From NCBI GenBank assembly GCA_029862285.1, contig JAOTXR010000078.1:1-8132 (forward strand): a stretch of DNA of 8,132 bases, written 5' to 3'. This stretch comes from Gammaproteobacteria bacterium. Its GTDB lineage: Bacteria > Pseudomonadota > Gammaproteobacteria > Steroidobacterales > JABDKV01. Made by a program: the position numbers and the translations under genes. This document shows, one piece after another, positions 1-6,356 of this stretch. The notes under the pieces are model-generated. The model did not search any database. It was not told the DNA's origin and saw only the letters and a program-made list of their open reading frames with translations. Position 1 is the first letter of the stretch. Every line of letters begins with the position of its first letter.

Positions 1-669
1 GCTCGGAATCAGACGTTGGTTATAATTGTGATCCCACCCGAATCCCAATTCGCTCTGAAAGTCTGTTTGACTTCTGTAAGTTCTGATAAAAACAAAGGGG
101 ACTCCTTTGCCGGGCAGGGATAAGTCGTAATTTTCGATATAGAACTCGCCTGTAGCGGCATTTACGGGATCGGATTCAGCAGTCGAACGCGAGTCGGGAT
201 CTTCGCCCTGCAATCCTTCATTGTTTTGCCCAGACGGAATTGTCTTATTGCAGTTGTCCCCACAGGATGTTGGTAAAAGGCCAGGTAGCGCTGAGACTAC
301 TGGATTCGCCGTGGTAACGAGATCGGTAAATACCTGACTCGGAGAAAGGACTTGATTTTTCCCGGTAGTCTCTCCCGTGGAGCGCGCGAAGTCTCCGTCT
401 ACCGGCGTTTGTGATGGTTTCAGTCGTGAGGACTTTGGCGTGCCGATGTTTAGGGAATTACCAATGGCGCCACCGCGACTTTCCTGCGGGATTGGACTTT
501 CCCGGTGACCACCGAGGCCTGGCCCGTAATCCGTTTCACCAAAAATGATGATTCCGTCCTGGCAGTTTGAATCCTCTGGCGCGCATTGTGCAAGCACGGT
601 GCCAGCTAGCAGCAACGCTATTAATGATGCCGGCAAGAGCAACTGCATGAGCCTACGTACCCACTTCAT
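1..669 (-). CDS. Secreted RHS/YD-repeat protein, N-terminal fragment (runs off the left edge)
   Basis: The frame from ATG at 669 is open through all 223 codons to base 1, so the gene continues outside the window. Residues 1-27 form a Sec signal peptide: Lys/Arg in the first six residues, a Leu/Ala-rich core, and a likely type I cleavage after Val-Leu-Ala. A low-complexity Ser/Gly/Pro/Asn-rich linker (about 28-163) follows, with two close Cys pairs (C29/C36, C136/C140). Residues about 167-223 match the DUF6531 domain that opens many RHS/YD-repeat proteins: DPVNAATGEF (167-176), RTYRS (196-200) and LGFGWDHNY (208-216). Family knowledge: these proteins are large YD-repeat shells, often with a variable C-terminal toxin domain. 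The Sec signal, without a visible PAAR domain, points to general export (WapA-like or cell-surface) rather than type VI delivery; that is inference. The C-terminus, and any toxin or immunity gene, is not visible. The start is set by a strong AAGGAG site. Confidence 0.87.
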   Translation of the reverse strand, partial: MKWVRRLMQLLLPASLIALLLAGTVLAQCAPEDSNCQDGIIIFGETDYGPGLGGHRESPIPQESRGGAIGNSLNIGTPKSSRLKPSQTPVDGDFARSTGETTGKNQVLSPSQVFTDLVTTANPVVSALPGLLPTSCGDNCNKTIPSGQNNEGLQGEDPDSRSTAESDPVNAATGEFYIENYDLSLPGKGVPFVFIRTYRSQTDFQSELGFGWDHNYNQRLIPS

Positions 670-675
670 TGTTAT

Positions 676-681
676 CTCCTT
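676..681 (-). promoter_or_regulatory. Ribosome binding site of the RHS-family gene
   Basis: The minus strand reads AAGGAG followed by six bases (ATAACA) and the ATG at 669. This near-consensus Shine-Dalgarno with good spacing fixes the start of the RHS-family gene. Confidence 0.8.
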
Positions 682-728
682 TTTGCCTTGATGACGGCGA
701 ATCTCTGGTGGCTGACGTTTTCTTCAAG

Positions 729-762
729 TCTCTGGTCTCGCTTAGCCAGAGAAACGAGCGAG
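729..762. repeat. Crossing inverted repeats, H-type pseudoknot-like (copy 1)
   Basis: Two perfect stems interleave. TCTCTGG (729-735) pairs with CCAGAGA (746-752), 7 bp. CTCGCT (737-742) pairs with AGCGAG (757-762), 6 bp. The unpaired spacers are 1, 3 and 4 bases (736, 743-745, 753-756). A further TCTCTGG at 702-708 could compete for the arm at 746-752, giving an alternative fold nearer the ribosome binding site of the RHS-family gene. Pairing is seen directly; that the RNA folds this way is inference. Confidence 0.45.
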
Positions 763-815
763 CCGCTTTCAGCAAAACACTCTTCGTACAATCCGGAAAA
801 GCTGTATTTCAATGA

Positions 816-847
816 GTGGCATGGGCAATGCTGCCACGTGGTTGCCC
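816..847. repeat. Crossing inverted repeats, H-type pseudoknot-like (copy 2)
   Basis: GTGGCA (816-821) pairs with TGCCAC (832-837) and GGGCAA (823-828) pairs with TTGCCC (842-847). Both are perfect 6-bp stems that interleave. The spacers are 1, 3 and 4 bases (822, 829-831, 838-841), the same as at 729-762, although the stem sequences differ. The 8-bp palindrome CCACGTGG (834-841) overlaps the right half and could alternatively be a protein-binding site. Confidence 0.45.
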
Positions 848-850
848 CTT

Positions 851-880
851 TATCCCCTTGCTTTTGGCCGCGCAAGGATA
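851..880. repeat. Hairpin-forming inverted repeat
   Basis: CCTTGC (856-861) pairs with GCAAGG (872-877) around a 10-base loop. TAT (851-853) can extend the stem with ATA (878-880) if CC at 854-855 bulges. It lies three bases beyond the crossing repeats at 816-847 and has the same 10-base loop as their first stem, but I found no second crossing stem here. Confidence 0.35.
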
Positions 881-902
881 GCTTTCCCCTCTTTTCCGCT
901 TG

Positions 903-908
903 AGTATA
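903..908 (-). promoter_or_regulatory. Possible -10 box for the RHS-family gene
   Basis: The minus strand reads TATACT, five of six matches to the sigma-70 -10 consensus, 234 bases before the RHS-family ATG and just before the structured segment. No good -35 hexamer is present at 16-18 bases, and there is no extended -10 TG. A weak or activator-dependent promoter is possible; this is tentative. Confidence 0.2.
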
Positions 909-976
909 GTTGGGATTCTTATGAGTGGGATGTAATCGGTCCTATAGATATAAGGGACCCGTTATTTTTCGCGATC

Positions 977-992
977 ACGGCCAGGCGGCCGT
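977..992. repeat. GC-rich hairpin downstream of the operon (possible transcript end)
   Basis: ACGGCC (977-982) and GGCCGT (987-992) form a perfect 6-bp stem with a 4-base loop, about 45 bases past the stop of the cPGS-like gene. On the minus strand the sequence after it (GATCGCGAAAAATA) has no T-run, so it is not a canonical intrinsic terminator. It could stabilise or mark the 3' end of the operon transcript. A weaker 5-bp repeat (GGTCC/GGACC) lies at about 939-960. Confidence 0.3.
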
Positions 993-1037
993 TCGATTCT
1001 TGCAGAAACAGAAACCCGATGTGTCTTAGGGCTTGAA

Positions 1038-2348
1038 CTACGAAACGATCCGTTTCACTGCATCAGTCAGCGCGCCATCCGCAGCAGGCAGGCCATAGCC
1101 TATGCGCATGCAGGGTTTCTTGATATTGATCAGACGCGTGAGGTCTATGGGCGTGGCCACCAGCACGAGGTCACAATCAATCGCGTTGACGGTCGCCTCC
1201 AAATCGCGGATCTGCGCCTCGCCATAACCCATCGCCGGTAACAAATTACCAATGTCCGGATACTGTTTGAATGTCGCGGCAATTTCCCCGACGGCCGACG
1301 GTCTTGGATCCACGAGCCCGGCGGCGTTGTTTTCCATCGCTGCCAGCACGGCGGCACCAAACGGCATGCCGCCATGTGTCGTGCTGGGCCCGTCTTCGAT
1401 CGCCAACACACGTTTGCCGCTTATTGCATCCCTGTTCGGGACGCTCAAGGGAGACTTGCGACGAAGAATGGTGGCTTCTGGATTGAGCTTCCTGGCGTTT
1501 TCCTCGATGACGCGGATTTTTTCTTCGTCTGCGTAACCGGTCTTGTTTATCAGGATAATATCGGCACGCTCGAAATTGACTGTGCCCGGGAAGTATTCGA
1601 GCTCATGCCCTGCCCGATGCGGGTCGGTAACGGTAATCCACAGATCAGGTTCATAAAATGGTGTGTCATTATTACCGCCATCCCAGACTATGACGTCAGC
1701 TTCTTTTTCCGCTTCTGCCAGAATCGCCGCATAGTCAGCCCCGGCGTAAACAACAACGCCGTTACTGATATGGGGTTCGTACTCTTCGCGCTCCTCAATG
1801 GTACATTTATGCCGCTCCAGATCCTGGTAGGTCTCGAAGCGTTGCACGGCCTGTCTGGCAAGGTCGCCATAGGGCATCGGATGCCGGATAGCGACTGTCT
1901 TTTTACCCATGTCTCGCAGGATATCCGTGATTCGTCGCGATACCTGGCTCTTGCCACTGCCGGTGCGAACGGCCGTGACGGCAATTACCGGTTTTTTCGA
2001 TGGCAGCATCGATGCATCCACGTCAAACAACGAGAAGCTCACGCCGTGCGCTTCGACTAACTTACGGCGGTTGTCTATGTAGCCGAGACTTACGTCGGAG
2101 TAAGCAAAAATGACTTCGTCGAGATCATTGTCGTCAAGCCATTGACCCAATTCATCTTCGGCAAAGATGGGGATACCGTCCGGGTACAGTGAGCCTGCCA
2201 GGGTCGCCGGATACTGGCGATTGGCAATATGCGGTATCTGAGTCGCAGTGAAAGCAACGACGTCGAAGCCCGGGTTATCCCGGTAACAGCAATTGAACAG
2301 ATGGAAGTCGCGTCCCGCGGCTCCCATGATAATAATCTTGCGTCTCAT
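1038..2348 (-). CDS. P-loop protein of the cyclic 2,3-diphosphoglycerate synthetase (cPGS/COG2403) family
   Basis: This 436-residue cytoplasmic protein matches, throughout its length, a family whose characterised member in Methanothermus fervidus closes 2,3-diphosphoglycerate to the cyclic form with ATP. Bacterial members are usually labelled predicted GTPase or cPGS, and their substrate is not established to my knowledge. Visible motifs (numbered from the chosen Met): an N-terminal Rossmann-like segment GAAGRDFH; a P-loop RTGSGKS (128-134); RHPMPYGDL soon after; CTIEEREEYEPHI; WDGGNND (222-228), likely around the catalytic or metal site; DPHRAGHE; INKTG (267-271) where GTPases have NKxD; GPSTTHGGMPFG (320-331); and a C-terminal DPRP...LPAMGYG...TPIDL block. 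The frame extends to a GTG at 2435, but homologues begin at the ATG chosen here, directly before RRKIIIMGAAG. Neither start has a clear Shine-Dalgarno, so coupling to the upstream ATPase gene is likely. It is the last gene of the operon. Confidence 0.9.
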   Translation of the reverse strand: MRRKIIIMGAAGRDFHLFNCCYRDNPGFDVVAFTATQIPHIANRQYPATLAGSLYPDGIPIFAEDELGQWLDDNDLDEVIFAYSDVSLGYIDNRRKLVEAHGVSFSLFDVDASMLPSKKPVIAVTAVRTGSGKSQVSRRITDILRDMGKKTVAIRHPMPYGDLARQAVQRFETYQDLERHKCTIEEREEYEPHISNGVVVYAGADYAAILAEAEKEADVIVWDGGNNDTPFYEPDLWITVTDPHRAGHELEYFPGTVNFERADIILINKTGYADEEKIRVIEENARKLNPEATILRRKSPLSVPNRDAISGKRVLAIEDGPSTTHGGMPFGAAVLAAMENNAAGLVDPRPSAVGEIAATFKQYPDIGNLLPAMGYGEAQIRDLEATVNAIDCDLVLVATPIDLTRLINIKKPCMRIGYGLPAADGALTDAVKRIVS

Positions 2349-2444
2349 GGGAGAATCATAACCTGTGTGTTCGCAATCAATGTCAGGAATCCAGGGGCAG
2401 TGTAGCGTTGCCAGCGTAGCCAGGGGTTCGACCACCGCACAGAT

Positions 2445-5108
2445 TTACCCGGCGCTCCCCTCCCCCATGACCCTGTAAAGCAAACCACGCCGCACCAGTG
2501 TTTTCTCGATCTCTACGGCGACCAGCACCAGTGAAGACAACGCCAGGCAAATCGCCAGATCGAACATTGGCAGCGGCTGCGTGTGAAACACGGTGTTCAG
2601 TGCAGGGACGTAGATCAATGCCATCTGCAACGACAATGCCAGGAGTACAGCGCCTAGCATGGGGAGATTGCTGAACAAGCCAATGCGAAATAACGATGCC
2701 GTTTCGCTACGCACCGCCAATGAGTGAAACAGCTGTGAAACGGCCAATACGGTAAACACCACAGTCTGCCAGTATTCGACTCCGCGCACGACGGCCCACG
2801 CCAGCGCCGCGATTGAAAGACCACCTACAAACAACCCCATCCACAGAATATGCTGCCACATACCGTGAGCGAAAATGCTCTCATCGGGTGGCCGCGGCGC
2901 ATGATCCATGATATCCGGCTCGGCCGGTTCGGCGGCAAAAGCCAGACCCGGCAGCCCATCGGTGAGCAGATTGATCCACAGAATGTGAATCGGCAGCAAG
3001 GGAATTGGCAAACCCAGAAATGGCGCCAGAAACAGTGTCCAGATCTCGCCGGAATTCGAACTCATCGTGTCTTTGATGAACTTACGTATGTTATCGAAGA
3101 TGCGCCGACCGGCCTGGATCGCTTTTACGATAGTGGCAAAATTATCGTCCAATAACACGATGTCCGCGGCCTCGCGGGCCACATCGGTACCGGTGCGCCC
3201 CATGGCCACGCCAATTTCGGCCCGTTTCAGAGCCGGCGCATCATTCACGCCATCGCCCGTCATGGCAACGAACTCGCCGCTCGCCTGCAAGGCTTTGACG
3301 ATGCGTAACTTCTGTGCCGGATTGACGCGGGCGTAAATCCGTATCGACTTTGCGACCGCCGCAAGTCCCTCATCGGACAATTGCTCCAGTTCGCTGCCGG
3401 TCAGCAAACTTTCATCAGTATTGGACAGACCCAGGCGTCCGGCGATCGCTTTGGCTGTGCCGGGATGGTCGCCGGTGATCATGACCGGTGTGATTCCCGC
3501 TTTCAGGCAGTCTGCCATCGCCTGTGGTACTGCGGATCGTAACGGGTCAATCAACGCGACCAGTCCAATAAATGTCAGGTCCCGTTCTATTGCAGCCGCT
3601 TTCAGTGGCACCGGCACACTCGGCAAATTTCGCTTTGCCAGTGCCAGTACCCGATAACCTTCATTGGCTAATTGCGCCGCGTCGGTCAATATTGCTTCGG
3701 CTTTGAATGACGACGTCTGCCCGGCCAATTCCACCGCGCTGTCGCAATGCGCGAGCACCTGCTCCGGTGCGCCCTTGATATAAGCGATGACGCCATGGGC
3801 TGCCTGGTGCAGCGTGGTCATCAGCCGTCGTTCGCTGTCGAATGGAATCGCTGCTACCCGCGGCCACTCTTGTTCCAGCTGCGCTCTATCAAGTCCGGCG
3901 TCCGCCGCACCCTCGAACAACGCCAGTTCAGTCGGTTCACCGACCGGTTGCCCATTCGCCTGCGTTACATCGTTGTTCAACGCAATCGCCCGGCCCAGTT
4001 CTTCCCACGCCGCACCAGATCCGGATTGAGGCAATTTGCCACGCCGTTCACCGGCGGCAAAGTACAACTCCACAGCCATGCGATTACGCGTGAGCGTGCC
4101 GGTTTTATCGGTACAGATGTAGGTCACCGACCCGAGTGTTTCCAACGCAGGCAGGTTACGCGCCAGCGCTTTGAACCGGACCAGCTTGCGGGCACCCAGC
4201 GCCAGTGACACCGTGATCACGGCGGGCAGCGCTTCGGGTATCGCCGCGACGGCCAGGCTCACGGCAGTAAGCAACATCAGCATGACCGGCTGGCCCTGCA
4301 GCAGACCTGCGACAAACACCACAAGACAAATAGCGAGAATAGCAACGGAGATGCGACGGCCAAAGCGCGCCAGCCGTACCTGCAGCGGGGTTTTTACCTC
4401 CACCCCACTTCGCAGCAGTTCGGCTATGCAGCCGATTTCCGTTTCGAGCCCGGTAGCGACCACGATGCCCTGCCCACGCCCGCGCGTGACCAACGTGCTC
4501 TTGAACGCGAGATTCTTACGCTCGCCAAGCGGCAGATCGACTTCCGTTACGCACGCCGGTTGTTTGTCGACCGGCTGGGACTCCCCGGTTAGTGCTGATT
4601 CATCGGCCTGCAGCTCTTCGGTCTCGAGCAGTCGCAGGTCGGCCGGCACAACTTCGCCCGCGTCGAGCAGGACGACATCGCCTGGTACCAGCTGCGAGGC
4701 GGCCAAAGACACCACCCGGCCATCGCGTAGCACCTGTGCCCCGGATATGGTCATTGTCCGCAGCGCCGCCAGCGCGCGGTCCGCACGGAATTCCTGCACC
4801 GCGCCGACGATGGCATTTAGCATCACTATCACCAGGATGGCGATAGTGTCCTGCGGTTCGCCCACGATGCCCGAAATCAACGCTGCGCCCAGCAGGACCA
4901 GCATCATGAAATCGGAAAACTGTCCCAGGAACAATCTGAATAACGAACGGCGGCTCTTGTCGGGGATAACATTCGGCCCATGTTCAGCCAAACGCCGTTT
5001 TGCAACAGTATTGCTTAGACCAGTTGCTGACGTATCGAAGCGCCGAAAGACTTCGTCAATTTTTTTCGTATGCCAGTAATCCGGCGGCTTCTGGGTGGAC
5101 GCCTGCAT
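2445..5108 (-). CDS. P2-type (SERCA/PMCA-like) cation-transporting ATPase, probably Ca2+
   Basis: This 887-residue inner-membrane pump is of normal family length and complete. In order: a cation ATPase N-terminal domain (about 10-60); M1-M2 (about 58-106); the actuator domain with TGES (174-177); M3-M4 with PEALP (291-295); the phosphorylation site DKTGTLT (Asp334); the nucleotide-binding loop KGAPE (445-449); MITGD (543-547); the hinge TGDGVNDAP (617-625); then six C-terminal helices. Ligands equivalent to SERCA Glu309, Asn768/Glu771 and Asn796/Thr799/Asp800 are present as Glu292, Asn685/Glu688 and Asn713/Thr716/Asp717, which argues for Ca2+ export; Mn2+ or another divalent ion cannot be excluded. 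M4 has PEALP rather than the usual PEGLP. The gene starts 18 bases after the aminotransferase stop with no clear Shine-Dalgarno, suggesting translational coupling. Why a Ca2+ pump sits in this operon is unknown. Confidence 0.96.
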   Translation of the reverse strand: MQASTQKPPDYWHTKKIDEVFRRFDTSATGLSNTVAKRRLAEHGPNVIPDKSRRSLFRLFLGQFSDFMMLVLLGAALISGIVGEPQDTIAILVIVMLNAIVGAVQEFRADRALAALRTMTISGAQVLRDGRVVSLAASQLVPGDVVLLDAGEVVPADLRLLETEELQADESALTGESQPVDKQPACVTEVDLPLGERKNLAFKSTLVTRGRGQGIVVATGLETEIGCIAELLRSGVEVKTPLQVRLARFGRRISVAILAICLVVFVAGLLQGQPVMLMLLTAVSLAVAAIPEALPAVITVSLALGARKLVRFKALARNLPALETLGSVTYICTDKTGTLTRNRMAVELYFAAGERRGKLPQSGSGAAWEELGRAIALNNDVTQANGQPVGEPTELALFEGAADAGLDRAQLEQEWPRVAAIPFDSERRLMTTLHQAAHGVIAYIKGAPEQVLAHCDSAVELAGQTSSFKAEAILTDAAQLANEGYRVLALAKRNLPSVPVPLKAAAIERDLTFIGLVALIDPLRSAVPQAMADCLKAGITPVMITGDHPGTAKAIAGRLGLSNTDESLLTGSELEQLSDEGLAAVAKSIRIYARVNPAQKLRIVKALQASGEFVAMTGDGVNDAPALKRAEIGVAMGRTGTDVAREAADIVLLDDNFATIVKAIQAGRRIFDNIRKFIKDTMSSNSGEIWTLFLAPFLGLPIPLLPIHILWINLLTDGLPGLAFAAEPAEPDIMDHAPRPPDESIFAHGMWQHILWMGLFVGGLSIAALAWAVVRGVEYWQTVVFTVLAVSQLFHSLAVRSETASLFRIGLFSNLPMLGAVLLALSLQMALIYVPALNTVFHTQPLPMFDLAICLALSSLVLVAVEIEKTLVRRGLLYRVMGEGSAG

Positions 5109-5126
5109 GAGTTAGGCGTATCCGAC

Positions 5127-6314
5127 CTAGGCCAGACACGTGGAGAGAATTTGCATGTCCTGGTGGTAGCTATCAGCTTGCAGGGGCCCGAACGAGAAGC
5201 GGACGAAATCGTCGAGTTCGCTTGTTTTGCCGGCCGAACGTGCCATGTCGCAGAGTCGTCCGGGCAGTATGCCGGCACCATGACGGAACAGGCGCTCGTT
5301 CAACTCATCGCCGGTCAGCCCGCCGGGCACCCTCCCCCAGTGATAGAAGCCTCCGGTTCCGGTAAACAACTCGAACCCGAGTGCTGCCAGGCCTTCGGCA
5401 TACCGGGAACGTTGCTCTGAATAATATTTGCCGATCGCACTACGGGCTTGCGTTACGCGCTCGAGTGCCAGCAACTCGGTGACATAAAGTTGCGACGCCC
5501 GTGAAACGCCACCCATGCCAAATGACGAATAATTCCGGAAAATTTCAATGTGCTCTTTGGCCGCGACGGCCCATCCTATACGCATGCCCGGCACCTGCAG
5601 CCCTTTTGTTGCCGCTCCAATGACGAAAATATTGGTTTGATCGATATCTTCTATGTAACGCAAGGCGCTGTCGGGCTCCGGATGGCAATAGAACTCATAG
5701 GCCTCGTCGATGAGCGCTCCACTTTCGGACCGACTGAACATGTCAATCAGCTGTTTCAATGCTGATCCGCCGAGCGCGACCCCGGTCGGGTTGCACGGAT
5801 TACTCTTTACGAGCATGAAGCGGCGCGCGCCATCACCGGGTGCGATCTCGTATTGCTCCACCGACGGGCGGAACCGATTGTCACTCCTGCTGGGAATCAG
5901 GTGGACCTGGCGGCCGAGGACATTCAGCATATCGTAGTATGGGGTGTATTCAGTCGACTCCACTGCAATCGCGGTGTCTTCCAGAAGAAATGCCAGCGTC
6001 GCAAATATGGCAGGCCGTCCACCGGCGAATACTGCGACGTTGTCTGTAGTAATACCGGCGTCATAGAACCTGTTGTAGTAGTCCACAATCGCAGTCAATA
6101 GCGGTGGCTCACCGGTCGCTTTGGGATACTTCAAGTCCAGATGACCAACTTCAACGGACGTCGGAAGTGACGGACCACCCGGTATCTGCGTCGTCAGTGG
6201 GTAGCCCTGAGCCCACGGATGGGTGCCGGAATCACCCATGTACTGACCAGTCGCATCGGCAAACTTGAATAAGGTTTCGTAAACCCCCATCGGCGGGAAG
6301 CGACGCAATATCAA
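5127..6314 (-). CDS. Fold-type I PLP-dependent aminotransferase (class I/II)
   Basis: This 395-residue soluble enzyme is predicted to transfer an amino group between an amino acid and a 2-oxo acid. Visible family signatures: AGGRPAI (97-103), the cofactor phosphate loop; SNPCNPTG (171-178); DEAYEF (203-208), whose Asp and Tyr contact the pyridine ring; TKGLQVPGMRIGW (236-248), with Lys237 as the Schiff-base lysine and Arg245 for cofactor phosphate; and VRFSFG (371-376), whose Arg372 should bind the substrate alpha-carboxylate. The substrate cannot be read from sequence; aspartate-, alanine- or LL-DAP-type activities are all possible. The start is TTG at 6314, supported by GGAG eight bases upstream; the first ATG (6290) would remove eight residues and has no ribosome site. 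It follows the NorB-like gene after 42 bases and precedes the ATPase gene by 18. Confidence 0.93.
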   Translation of the reverse strand: MILRRFPPMGVYETLFKFADATGQYMGDSGTHPWAQGYPLTTQIPGGPSLPTSVEVGHLDLKYPKATGEPPLLTAIVDYYNRFYDAGITTDNVAVFAGGRPAIFATLAFLLEDTAIAVESTEYTPYYDMLNVLGRQVHLIPSRSDNRFRPSVEQYEIAPGDGARRFMLVKSNPCNPTGVALGGSALKQLIDMFSRSESGALIDEAYEFYCHPEPDSALRYIEDIDQTNIFVIGAATKGLQVPGMRIGWAVAAKEHIEIFRNYSSFGMGGVSRASQLYVTELLALERVTQARSAIGKYYSEQRSRYAEGLAALGFELFTGTGGFYHWGRVPGGLTGDELNERLFRHGAGILPGRLCDMARSAGKTSELDDFVRFSFGPLQADSYHQDMQILSTCLA

Positions 6315-6322
6315 AGCTGACG

Positions 6323-6326
6323 CTCC
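6323..6326 (-). promoter_or_regulatory. Ribosome binding site supporting the TTG start of the aminotransferase
   Basis: The minus strand reads CCGGAG, then eight bases, then TTG at 6314. It is the only Shine-Dalgarno-like site near the start and decides for the TTG over the ATG at 6290. Confidence 0.55.
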
Positions 6327-6356
6327 GGTTCGTGGGTGCTGTTATTCACCCGTGGT

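Larger units (their letters stand above)
670..1037 (-). other. Intergenic region and probable structured leader of the RHS-family gene
   Basis: This 368-base gap between the stop of the cPGS-like gene and the ATG of the RHS-family gene holds no convincing coding sequence. Short frames in it have no recognisable product. It contains inverted repeats at 729-762, 816-847, 851-880 and 977-992, a CCACGTGG palindrome at 834-841, and a possible minus-strand -10 box at 903-908. I could not match it to a known riboswitch class: no GEMM (c-di-GMP), cobalamin or SAM consensus was recognised by eye. It is most simply a promoter and long 5' leader for the RHS-family gene, but the structured part could also be an independent small RNA. 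Confidence 0.5.

Noticed and set aside
672..875. 67-codon minus-strand frame ending two bases before the RHS ATG, a possible leader peptide
   Set aside because: It starts with TTG without a ribosome site, its product resembles nothing recognisable, and it overlaps the structured repeats. Its end next to the ATG simply follows from a TAA inside the ribosome-site region.
670..1037. Known riboswitch or tmRNA in the intergenic region
   Set aside because: No GEMM, cobalamin, SAM or tmRNA signature sequence was found by eye; the pseudoknot-like repeats alone do not identify a class.
1374..2060. 228-codon plus-strand frame opposite the cPGS-like gene
   Set aside because: It lies wholly within a well-supported minus-strand gene and has no recognisable domain.
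2349..2435. 29-residue N-terminal extension of the cPGS-like protein from GTG at 2435
   Set aside because: The extension lacks family similarity, homologues start at RRKIIIMGAAG, and GTG has no Shine-Dalgarno at a workable distance. Coupled translation from the GTG nine bases after the ATPase stop remains a minor possibility.
4171..5079. 302-codon plus-strand frame opposite the ATPase gene
   Set aside because: Its Ser/Arg/Thr-rich translation is typical of the complement of a GC-rich gene, and the minus-strand frame has every P-type ATPase motif.
6331..6354. Inverted repeat between the NorB-like gene and the aminotransferase
   Set aside because: In the transcribed (minus) strand only five central pairs hold; two outer pairs become A-C mismatches. 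There is no T-run, so it is not a terminator.
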